Positions 1-10,241 of a DNA stretch of 64,000 nt are shown piece by piece. The stretch covers positions 558,001-622,000 of the forward strand of contig MU867074.1 of the NCBI GenBank assembly GCA_033725935.1, in the 5' to 3' direction. The notes below the pieces were generated by a model. The model ran no database searches, had not been told where the DNA came from, and saw only the letters and a program-made list of their open reading frames with translations. The translations under genes were made by a program, and so were the position numbers. Position 1 is the stretch's first letter. Every line of letters begins with the position of its first letter. This DNA comes from Cladorrhinum sp. PSN259 (taxonomy: Eukaryota > Ascomycota > Sordariomycetes > Sordariales > Podosporaceae).

Positions 1-2091
1 TCTCGTATAGCCACTAATAGTCATGAAGTCAAAAGGAGGTTCCGGTCCGAACCACCAGTGCTGGCGTGACTGCTACCGAGAGTTGAGCTTGGTACACTAG
101 GAACGGGTGGAAGTGCCCGGCTTGGACTAGTGAGATGTCGGCATTTTTGCCGTGGTGGATGCAGAAGACACCTGTGATGTTGGTAATAGGAATTATGAGG
201 GAGGTGGCCTCATGCTGGCTGGCTTAGCAAAAGATGTGTCTGCCGTAGTGGAGCTACAGATTGTTAAAGTAGTGTGTAGTTGGTAAAGGCGAGAATTGGC
301 TGCGGCACCGTTCAGATGGTAGGGCCGAAATCAACTGGGGAGCCTCGGATAACGGTAGCTCAAAGTTGGAGTTTGAGCTTGTGGATTTCTATGTTGTATC
401 AGTTCAGTCCAGTGATGGTTGAGTCGTCCATACTCTGATGTTCTGGAATATCCGGACGATCTGGTGTTGGCATGATCGACGTATTGGATGTTTAACATGT
501 CGACATTGTGATATATGGGCAGGTTTCTGTTTCGTCCCATTCGACTGTTTTGAAGAAGCTGTCAAAAGTCAAAATGTGGCTGCCATGTGTCAGTAACACA
601 AGCACAAAGAGACCAGTGCGTCAAATTCAGGGGTGCATGTCGGATGTGGCGTTGATGGCGAATAGATCGTCGGTTCCAGATCCACGATAAAATCTTGACG
701 ATTCTGGAAGCTTTCGGTAGCTCCAGCTTCGACCAATCGTAGCATCTAGATGGGGAGAGTTGTGTAATGTGTTGCTTCATAGTGGGCAGCTGTGTTGATC
801 GGATTGTGATAACTGAACAGTAGCTTCACGTGAGCTTCAACTTCCTTTAGTAGGGTAAAACGTCACTTAAGGTGTGGTTATGCTTGGCAAGTTCGGATGA
901 TGGGCCATCTCAAACGAACGGACGTCATTAGTCTTGCCATCAAGTGATGCGGATGCTTCCGTGTCGGATTTGGGACTGTGTGACTTGAAAGGAGACTGAC
1001 TGTTGAGAGGGGCACAACGAGTGGTCCCAACCGACAAGATGGCCCGGCCCGGGGTTGACTGCAACACAAGCGCTGCCGGGGTTAGCAATCTCTTGGCTGT
1101 ATGTAAGGCGTCGCAGGAACAGGAACAACAGCACATGCTTGTTACACAACACACCGCACTCTCATCATTCTCATAGCCACACACTTTGTGTGTTGGTTAT
1201 GATATCAAAATGCAGAAAACAGCTCAAGATGTGTTGATGTCTTCGAGATTGACATGTGATTAAAACAATTGACCAAATTGACCAAATTGACCCCATCGTT
1301 GACTGAAGAACCACAATATGGGGAATCCTTGTGCCCGAAATTGCTTGGCTTTCCTTTGGCTAGCGGCATCACCACTTGCCACCACAGGGTTTGGACGGGA
1401 ACGGAGGGGAGGGAGTCGAGAAAGTCTTGAATTTTTTTGAAGACGTGGGTTTGGATGGGCTGGAGCGAGTGGGGCGTTGTGTAGTTGCCGGGCCTGGCAG
1501 CCAATCAGAAGCGGGTAAGATGGCCGAACATGAACGCCCATCCCCAACGGTTTCCTCAACAAAATTGGCACTGACGGCAAAAATACAGCCGGCCATAGCA
1601 AAAAATGCAGGAGCTCTTGTCAGGGAAATGCCTTCACAAGACGGTGGGACGATCCACACGCTACGCTCGGCCGAGGCCAACCCAAATTGATGCAATTCTG
1701 ACCTGAGAAGAGACTGAAGCTGTTGGTCCGTCTCCGCCTCGGCCCCTTCGAATCGTGTCATTCGCGATATATCGGGACCTCATTGAGAGATTCGGGGAGC
1801 TGATCTCTTGTCCTGCAACTCCACAGATTGGCCAAACATTCCAATCAGAAGAGACCGAGGGAGGAAACTAAGCAAAGTTGCCTCCCAAGAATCCAACAAT
1901 TTGCTTTTGCATAGGGCGGAGAATTGCCCAGAGACTGAGAGTGACCTAGGATCTGCCCGGAAACCACTCCCAGAGCAAGTACCCGGAACACCCGCATGGC
2001 TCATGCTTGACACCTGCCTCTCAACCCACCAGTCCCCCGCCGAAAACCAAACCCACTCCAGCGGACCCTGGCACATTTGAACCCCGTCCTG
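1..2091. other. Intergenic, no gene recognised
   Basis: About 2 kb with only short overlapping open frames on both strands, none with a recognisable domain or coherent splicing. It holds a small tandem repeat near 1265-1293 (ttgaccaaa units) and CCAAT motifs near 1501 and 1841. The right-hand part is probably the promoter of the desaturase gene. Confidence 0.6.
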
Positions 2092-2098
2092 TATAAAA
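2092..2098 (+). promoter_or_regulatory. TATA-like box upstream of the desaturase
   Basis: TATAAAA lies about 195 nt before the desaturase ATG, followed by a pyrimidine-rich stretch typical of fungal transcription start regions. It is seen in sequence; use as a TATA box is inferred. Confidence 0.4.
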
Positions 2099-2292
2099 CT
2101 TTCTGCTCCCAACCTGCTTTCCTGCGTCTGCCTTACTGCCGCCCTCGTTCCAAACACTCTTCAACAACCATCGACTCCCCGAGTGAGGCTTTGGTCCATC
2201 GACTGTCAACATCGACATTCGATCTCGGGCTTCAACCCCCCGCTCAACTCAACTTGGAGTCGAATCCCCATTTCCCCACCCCCTCCGTCGAC

Positions 2293-3847
2293 ATGGCGTC
2301 GACCTCTTCCTCCGTTCCGATCATGGAGGCTGCTGAGGCTTTCCCCGACGGAACTAAGGACTATGTCGCCATCCGGAAAAAGAACTGGGATGCCCGCAAG
2401 CCTCGTAAGTTGTCGACTATTGTTCGCTTTCTCGCAAGATCACCAAACTGACTCTCTCCCTCCACAGACATTACCGACCAGCCCATCACGGCCAAGAACT
2501 GGTACAAGCACGTCAACTGGCTCAACACGACCTTCATCATCTTCATTCCTCTTACGGGTCTGATCTCTTCGTATTGGGTTCCTCTCCACACCAAGACTGC
2601 CGTTTTTACCGTTCTCTACTACTTCTTCGCCGGTCTCGGCATCAGTAAGCTCTCATGGATTTGTTGGAAGCGAGAAAAATGGATCACTAACACGATAATT
2701 AGCTGCTGGATACCATCGTCTTTGGGCTCATTCCAGCTACAAGGCTGCCCTTCCCCTCAAGATCTTCCTTGCCGCTGGTGGTGCCGCTGCTGTTGAGGGT
2801 AGCGCTCGCTGGTGGTCCTCTCTGCACCGTTCCCACCATCGCTACACCGATACCGAGAAGGATCCCTACTCCGTTCGCAAGGGTCTCCTCTACAGCCACA
2901 TCGGCTGGATGGTCATGAAGCAAAACCCTCGCCGCATCGGCCGTACAGATATCACCGATCTCAACGATGACGCCGTTGTCGTCTGGCAGCACCGCAACTA
3001 CATCAAGTCCGTCATCTTCATGGCCTTGGTTGTTCCCATGCTCGTCTGCGGTCTCGGCTGGGGCGACTTCCTCGGTGGCTTCGTATACGGCGGCATCCTC
3101 AGAATCTTCTTCATCCAGCAGGCCACCTTCTGCGTCAACTCCCTCGCTCACTGGCTCGGTGACCAGCCCTTCGACGACCGCAACTCACCGAGAGATCACG
3201 TCATCACTGCCCTAGTTACCCTTGGTGAGGGTTACCACAACTTCCACCACGAGTTCCCAAGTGATTTCCGCAACGCTATCGAATGGTGGCAGTATGACCC
3301 CACCAAGTGGTTCATCTGGACCATGAAGCAGCTCGGCTTCGCCTATAACCTCAAGACCTTCCCCCAGAACGAGATTGAGAAGGGCAGACTCCAGCAGCTC
3401 CAGAAGAAGCTCGACCAAAAGCGCACTACGCTTGACTGGGGTATTCCTCTCGAGAACCTTCCAGTTGTCAGCTGGGACGACTTCGTCACCGAGTCCAAGG
3501 AAAATGGAAAGGCCTGGGTTGCTATCGCTGGTGTCATTCACGATGTCGGCCAGTTCATCGCTGATCACCCCGGTGGCAAGACCCTCATCTCCTCTGCTAT
3601 TGGCAAGGACGCCACTGCTGTCTTTAACGGTGGTGTCTACAACCACTCGAACGCTGCTCACAACTTGCTCTCCACCATGAGAGTCGGTGTCCTCCGTGGC
3701 GGCTGCGAGGTCGAGATCTGGAAGCGCACTCAGGCCGAGAACAAGGACGCCCTTTCCGTCACTGATTCTGCTGGTCAAAAGATTGTTCGCGCTGGCGCCC
3801 AGGCCACCAAGGTCGTCCAGCCCGTTGCTACTGCCGATGCTGCTTAA
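2293..3847 (+). CDS. OLE1: Acyl-CoA delta-9 desaturase with C-terminal cytochrome b5 domain
   Basis: Makes palmitoleic and oleic acid from saturated acyl-CoA at the ER membrane, with electrons passed through its own cytochrome b5 domain. Exons by eye: 2293-2404, 2468-2644, 2703-3847, giving 477 aa. The three histidine boxes of membrane desaturases are present: HRLWAH near residues 101-106, HRSHH near 138-142 and HNFHH near 275-279, with hydrophobic stretches between them. The b5 domain starts near residue 350 and carries the haem-ligand HPGG motif near 385. The start was chosen as the first ATG that reads through the first splice into the conserved core. Desaturase-b5 fusion and this length are normal for fungal Ole1. 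A paralogue elsewhere in the genome cannot be excluded. Confidence 0.95.
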
Positions 3848-4657
3848 GTCACTCAACTTTTACTAGTATCTGGCATTTGTACAACTATAATCCAAACTCG
3901 CGTCGCGGACTCGTCCGCGTAAAGAGAAATTCGAAAATATTGGTTTACTCTCTGGCAAAGCGTGTTTGCATGATTTTGAGAGCTGGCGGCTGACATCTGT
4001 TAAAAAGAGGGCATTGATGTTGGCTGGTTTAGGAAATAAAAGGGGAGAGAAAGAAAAGGAAGCAGCGGCACCTACAGGAAAATATGCTCGAATCGCTCAA
4101 CCAGAGCATTCTGCTTGCCCATGTGTCGTTGTCATTTTTTTCTTATCATTGATGGGGAAAAGATCCCTATCATCATTATGGTTCTTTTCCTCTTATTCTT
4201 TTCGGGCGTTTTGCGAGATAAATTGGGAAATGCATAGGACGGTGTTTTTGCATGGTTATTGTTATGAGGGAATAAGGATGTTTCGTGACGACGACAAATA
4301 TCAAAATAAAGATTAAGAAGCAATCGTTACTTTTTCTGATCTCTCGTTAAAGGGAGGGGAGGCGACATTGCAAAGATTGTACATACAAAATATAAACTTG
4401 TTCAAAATGCTTGTGTGCTCTCGATTGACTCGGCGGTGATTCGATAATATTGACAATGTCTTTGTCCGGAAACTGAACAGAGTCGAAATTGAAGCGGTCA
4501 AGATCAAAGCATCGAAAGTTGTTCGAAGTCCGGGCAGAAGAAAAAAAAAGCATGTGATTGATTCCATTTGAATTTGAATGTAACGCTAAGACGAACACAA
4601 AAAAAAAATATTCAAAAATTAAATTTTAGCAGAAAAAAATTTGGGTCGTGGTTTTGA
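3848..4657. other. Intergenic / desaturase 3' UTR
   Basis: AT-rich sequence with AATAAA-like motifs (for example near 4034 and 4305) and homopolymer runs. No coding evidence is seen. The left part is presumably the 3' UTR of the desaturase gene. Confidence 0.5.
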
Positions 4658-4738
4658 CTCTCCCGCCGGGAATTGAACCCGGGTCCCGAGCGTTGTTGGG
4701 ATGACAAGCTCATATACTAACCACTATACTACGGAAGA
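4658..4738 (-). tRNA. tRNA-Asp (GTC) with a short intron
   Basis: On the minus strand the sequence folds as a tRNA: a 7-bp acceptor stem (TCTTCCG with CGGGAGA), a D arm with AGTGGTTAGT in the loop, an anticodon stem TGAGC/GCTCG, and a perfect T arm CCGGG-TTCAATT-CCCGG. A discriminator G follows, as expected for tRNA-Asp. The anticodon loop reads TTGTCA and is then extended by about 9 nt (TCCCAACAA) before the stem closes, the usual position 37/38 for a nuclear tRNA intron. The mature tRNA would be about 72 nt with anticodon GUC. The A box (TAGTATAGTGG type) and B box (GGTTCAATTCC) are both intact. Confidence 0.9.
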
Positions 4739-5692
4739 TGGAATGCAGGTGTTTGGCACCTGTCGTAGTCGGTTAGAGGTGGATGGAGTGTGAGGGGTTT
4801 ATGAAAGGGCCATCTATCCATCCGTCTGTGGGGGAGGGGGGTTGTTGAAGGATGCGGGGAAAGGTATGCATGTACAGTATAGTGTGATGGGTTTATTAGG
4901 GTTGAATGGCAGGATTCAACAAAGACGGACGTTGTAAGAGGGTTGGGTGATGAATATATTCTTTTTTTTTTGGGGGGGATGGGGAACAATTCAAAACAAG
5001 TAATCAGGCCAAAAAGGAAAAGAAAAAAAAGGGGGGGAGAAAAAGGTCGGGTCTTTATTTGGTGTCAAATTGATGCTGTCAATTTTGGAGGACGGAAGAA
5101 AGTCTTCTAGTTGGGAGGCATCCTGGTCACAGAAGACTTGGTAGAATTGAAGAAGAAGAAAAAGCAAGTAGGAGGGGAAAGGGGGGAAGGTATCTCCAAG
5201 ATATAATCGCTCGTTGAGATAGCTACCTTGCCTTACCTAGACAGCCAGCAGCACAACTTGTGCCATCAGATATGCATTGATCCCTCGTTCGTGTTTAATG
5301 GTCAGGGTGAAAGAAGTCAGCTATGCTTGTGTTAAGTGAGGTTGCCTGAGCAGCATCCCTCTCCAAAGAGCGCAGTCCGAATACAAAAAGATATTTGACA
5401 TTGTACACGATGAAAGGAGTAAAATTCCTGATGACAACTGACCAGTTAGTTCTCTTTCTCAACATCGTATCAACTGAAACCCCATATGTAAAGTACATAA
5501 TCCAGTTTTGAGCACTGATGGTAAGGGTCTTATTTCCGGAATGACTACCCGCTATGCTAATTTTTGCCAAAAGCCCCAAGCTAAACAACTCATACAAGGC
5601 GATAGTTCAGTTAGAAACATAATTTTTGCCAAAACCAAAAGAAACCGGGCAACGGCTCATCCGCCCCTGCTTTTAACCTTCGTGCCTCTCTC
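4739..5692. other. Intergenic, no gene recognised
   Basis: Nearly 1 kb rich in A/G homopolymer runs (for example 4961-4985 and 5003-5045). It lies between the tRNA and the 3' end of the Yip-family gene. Nothing coding is seen. Confidence 0.6.
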
Positions 5693-6747
5693 TCAGCTGA
5701 TGAAGCACAAGCATCCCAACCCAAGATAAAAGACAAAAAGCGGATAAACAGCGAGACCAACCCGATTCTTCACCACCCCGCTTCCTCCAAGAATACTAAC
5801 ACCAGCAGCCATAGCCCATGCAACCAAAACCAAGTAAACCGGGATCCTCGCGATCCAAATCAACGACAGCGCCGACAGCAAGGCCGCAATAACCAGCGGG
5901 AAGAGCGTATACCCGATGATGCATACGCTTTGTGAGAATGATCTGTTTTTTTTTTCTGTCAGCCACTGCATCCCTCTCTTGGACCTCCTCCACTTTGACA
6001 ACCCCCAAGTAATTGAAGGGAAAATACTCACATATTACCACCCAGCAACCGAATCTGAACAGTAACCACCGCCATGGCAACCCAAACCATGGCAAAAACC
6101 CCACTGAACACCACCTCCCTCTGCGCCTCCCTGCTCTTCAAACTCAGCAGCGTGCTGAGGAGCAAACAAAACACCAACGGCCCCCACAAATCCCAGTCCC
6201 TCAGGCCAGGAGACATGTAATTTCCATTCAACAGCGACTCGGGATCCATAACTCTACCCGCCAACCCGGCCAGTTCCTCTCTTGCTCCCGACAAACCTGC
6301 TCCTCGCAAGTTCGAATATGCACCTCTGATGCCCTCGGCCGACTCAAACATCGTCCCGCCGAATAGGTATTTGGGATAGAGTACCTCGCGGAGTTTGGAC
6401 CACACAGCGAGTAAGTCCCGACGGAGCGTGTCCCAGACTGATTCGTCTATAGTTGAGTGCGGGGCGGATCGGTCTTCCCCTGGGATTCTGGAGGTCCATG
6501 CTGATTGCGAGTTTGAAGAGGAGATGTTGCCGGAGACGAGGGGCGCGCGGGAGGAGGTTGGTGCTAGCGGGTCGTCGAATGTGTTTAGGTCGGCTTTGAG
6601 GATGGTTTAGTATGATGGGGAGGGAAAGGAGGAGGGTGCATGGAAGGGAACAAAAAACGTACCATCATCAGGATCGATCAAGTCGTCGGCATCATCTATA
6701 TCGACTTGAGGGGTTGATTGGTATTCTCGCCGGTTGGGGGTCGTCAT
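5693..6747 (-). CDS. YIP4: Yip1-domain Golgi membrane protein, YIPF6/Yip4-like
   Basis: Yip-family proteins are multi-pass Golgi membrane proteins that bind Rab GTPases and act in vesicle trafficking. Exons on the minus strand: 6747-6663, 6593-6032, 5942-5693, giving 298 aa. The N-terminal half is acidic and Ser/Pro-rich (DIDDADDLIDPDD). The signature follows: ESVWDTLRRDLLAVW, then LREVLYPKY, then LRDWDLWGPLVFCLLLSTLL, which matches YIPF6/Yip4 closely. About five hydrophobic segments fill the C-terminal half. The first intron has a GTACGT donor and a TACTAAAC branch-like motif. The start was set at the ATG beginning MTTPNRREY; an in-frame ATG 60 nt upstream is possible. The subfamily call rests on remembered motifs. 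Confidence 0.85.
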
Positions 6748-8174
6748 CTTGCCAGTTGTGGGTATGTCCTCCTGGTATCCGTTCAAACGTTTCTGCGATT
6801 GATTCAATTGTTTTGCATCTGTAATCGAATTCGTAAAGTCTGTAAGTTCGGGTTCGGGTCCAATCGAGTTTGTGGTTGTCGGTCAGTCGTGGGGTTGATA
6901 GCTTCAAGCTAGGTTGTGCTGCCGTAATGCATTCATCAGAGCCAACGTATCCTCTCTGACCACTGCGGTGCGCCGCGCAAAGTTGGACTGACGTTGCAAG
7001 GTGGCCAGGTGCCCGCAAGGTACGAAAAGGTGGGACCCAAGCTCTCCCCTGTTGCTGCGACTTGCCTGCCCTTGCTGCCGGGCCCACAATTCTCTCACAC
7101 AACCAATCATCCCTAACCTCCTTCTTAAACATCACGAGTGCTCTCATCAATGTATCTTCCCGAGAATTCCTCACAGTCCCATGACCGTTAGATATCATGT
7201 ATATCGCCGTTTTCTCTTCTTTTAATATTCTCGAAATGAATCTCTACGTCGTGCAAACTATAGATCCTGCCGTTTCATCGACGCACCTCGGGGGATCTAC
7301 GGTTCAATACATTGATTACCTCGCGAAATTGCTGCAACTCTCCATATTCTCTTGTCTGTACCAAACCGTTTTGACTGTAACACAACTTTTGGTCGAGCAA
7401 TAGGTATCCCCCCTTCACCTCTATTTCCTCTCAAAGGCAAATCACGATCCTCCGATCTGTACCACCAAAACACACACACACAAAATGTTCACAATCAACC
7501 AAAATCCTTGCAACATTCTTTGCCGTGCACAATTAAAAATCATCAGACCATTCTTGAAGCAGCTATCCATATTACTACTGTACTCCCTGCATGATTAACT
7601 AACATAGCATTTTCTGTCTGTTTTCTCAGGATCAATAAATGATTATGTAAATAAATTTCATAGCGACCACCTCTCCGTCGGCGCCAACCGGGAAATCCAA
7701 AGGGTATCTTTTTTCCAAACAAACCAAAGAGGAAAGGAAAAACCAAACTACCCCTTTGGGGACAAATGGTCCACACCAAACACCTTCTGATAATCATCTA
7801 ATAATGATTTCTTGCTGTATGTTTTGAATTTGATCTCTCTCTTTTTGTGTCTCCATACCCATAAGCTGATGAGATTTCAACGCCGACGGTTCCGAAAACC
7901 CAAAGAAAAAAAAAGAAAAAAAAGAAAGAAATTAAATGTAATCTTATCCTCCAAACTTGTTGAAAACTGTTGTTATGACTTTTTGTTGTGGCTGTTGCTC
8001 CTCTAACTTGATCCAAACTGTGAAAATATCCCCATACAATATGCCCGCTCCCAACCACAATCCTTGAAAAGCTTTTTCGGTCGACCTGTTCCAATGAATG
8101 ATGAAATAAAAAGTTGAAATGTCATTAAAATGCATATAAATTCCTCCCTTAGGTTGGGCTTCATGGTCTTAAGA
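6748..8174. other. Intergenic, no gene recognised
   Basis: About 1.4 kb between two minus-strand genes, so it should hold the promoter of the Yip gene and the 3' UTR of the PAS gene. Short open frames occur but none has recognisable content. An A-rich tract lies at 7901-7935. Confidence 0.6.
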
Positions 8175-10241
8175 TCACTGCCAATAATATCTGGAGCTGC
8201 CGGATGAAGACTCTCCGTGATAAGGCGGTTGCGTTCTGTAACCTGGGACACACGTCCTTGAGGAGGAGGATCCTTCTTCCCATGACGGTTCCTGCGGAGC
8301 GTTGCAACGACTTGAAGCCGCGGCCATTGTGTGCGGTGCAGTGTGGTAATACCCTGGCTGGTGTTGGTACCGACCGTGGTCGTGCAGCGCATCATGCGAA
8401 GCAGCTGAACGCAACGGGTGTTGAGGATGCCTCGCTTCGTATTCATTACCATATCGATATGGTCCTGTCGGTGGCGGCCATGGGGCCTGGCGTTGGTGAT
8501 CATCGTACATTCCCTCGTCCAGCGAAGCATGTCTTGTCCGTACATAGCCCTGATGAATTGCTGGTTCGTGGTGAGCGACCGCCGCCCGTGCATTGTAGGC
8601 ATAGGCTGATCTGGGGAAGTCGTCGTCGTCGTCGCTTCTTCCCATTATTGCCTTGCCACTCCCTCTATATGAAGACGGTCCAGCGCCATGTTGCGGTTCC
8701 CAGATGGGAAGACCATCTGGCGGTTGTGCACCTCTCCTCGGTAGTCCGTGCCCGTAGGTCGCCATGTTGCCGTTAATCCCAGACAACGCCCAGGCAAACA
8801 CCGCTACATCTCGGATAGATCGCATCAACTCTGTTCGTTTATCAGGTTATGACTTGTTTTACATGGGTAGGAACTGACTCGTAAAGGGTCAACTTACGTT
8901 CAAGAGGTGGCCCGCCTGCAGCCTTTACGTTCTCGCGTAAAGGCATGTACTCTGGTAAGAAAGGCGGACGGAATGTATAAAGCAGGTCGGGTGATATGTA
9001 TGGTTGAATCGGTTGTTGACCCCACGGCGCGGCAAAAAGGCCGTTTTCGTAGTTGAACGCAGAGGGGAGAGCAGGTTGAAGGTTGGGAATTGGTGGGCGA
9101 GCTTTCCGCAGTACCACAACCAGACCATCAGAAGTACAAGATACAACAGCCTCTAGCTCAAATGTTCTTGCAGATTGCTGTACTGTAGCACTCGATGTTG
9201 CTGTTGTTGACGGACACGATGGCTCACTCCTACTCCTAGAACCGTTCTTATCATCACCCTCGTCATCTTCCTCCTTAATCTCAATCACTGAAGCATCGTC
9301 ATCAATGTCCATGGCGTTGCTGTCTTGCCCGGATTTGCCTTGCGGGTTATCAAAACTTGCGCTGCCACCGTTATCGTCCATCGAACCATCATCCTCGTCC
9401 TCCTCCTCTTCATCGTACGCCTCGTTCTCTGGGTTATTCAGGTCGATCCTTGGGTCCTTGAAAGAGAAGCGAAGATATGCAATCGACTCATTTGCCTTGG
9501 CGCTCTCCAAGCACTTGACAGCTTCGGCTAGGGATGTTGACTGTATGCACTCATAGAATGATTTCTCCAGCAGCTCGGATGGTTGTAACCCAAGGATTTG
9601 CTGAACGGCATCTGTGGCGTACATAATTCTGAGTGAGCGGGTGAAACGGTTAAGAATGAGGGCTGCGCGAGGTTCCCGCTCCATCGCTGGCATCCTAAAT
9701 TTTGGTGAGAGGTGCTCAAGCATGTGGTAGCGTGGATCTAAGGGTGAGCTGGAAAAGATTCGTCGAATCTTGGGTGCCTCTCTTGCTCTTCCTGAACGTG
9801 TGTATTAGCAGCCATCACAAGAGACAATGGGATGTTTAGCATACTCTCGCTCTTTTCACCCGGTAAGTAAATGCTTGTTGATGCAACCAACACATTGTGA
9901 ACAACAGTAAAACAGCATTCGCAATTCACATATCGACCATTTTTGGCGAGAATCCGTGCGTAGTGCAGCACAGCTGCCTTATCCATTAGGAGCCCTCGAT
10001 TGTGAATAGCGCGTGCAAACGGCACCTCTTCAGGGTGAAAAAACTCGAAGCATGACTTGTTTTTCACCTCGTCTGGCGTGTACCCCAAGATGTCGTAAAC
10101 GGAATCGGAGGCAAAGCAGATGTTGGCATCAGGAGTCAGGTCTAAAAGAGCGAGGGGTCAGCTCTAGGCTTGAGGGAGGGGGCCTGTCTCTCGGCTCGAC
10201 ATACTGTGAATTGTCATGAACGTTTGGTCGTGGGGATCCAT
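8175..10241 (-). CDS. PAS-domain protein with two PAS folds
   Basis: Exons on the minus strand: 10241-10205, 10141-9845, 9791-8898, 8830-8175, giving 627 aa. The N-terminal PAS fold includes LTPDANICFASDSVYDILGY and then SCFEFFHPEEVPFARAIH, a pattern shared with many uncharacterised ascomycete PAS proteins. A second PAS-like segment follows (TRSLRIMYATDAVQQILGL). A strongly acidic linker (EEEEDEDDGS, then EIKEEDDEGDD) separates it from a short hydrophobic helix (RDVAVFAWALSGI). The tail is low-complexity and rich in His, Tyr, Arg and Gln. The flavin-binding cysteine motif of LOV domains is absent, so it is unlikely to be a blue-light receptor of the WC-1/VVD kind. No DNA-binding domain is visible. 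PAS proteins usually sense ligands or mediate dimerisation; the actual role here is unknown. The first coding exon is only 37 nt. Confidence 0.8.

Noticed and set aside
2293..3847. Desaturase-cytochrome b5 fusion as a novel architecture
   Set aside because: This fusion is standard for fungal Ole1-type desaturases.
3212..3856. 214-codon open frame on the minus strand
   Set aside because: Antisense shadow of the desaturase third exon, which has clear domain evidence.
8842..9723. PAS exon considered as a stand-alone gene
   Set aside because: Splice sites on both sides join it in frame to PAS sequence upstream and a C-terminal exon downstream.
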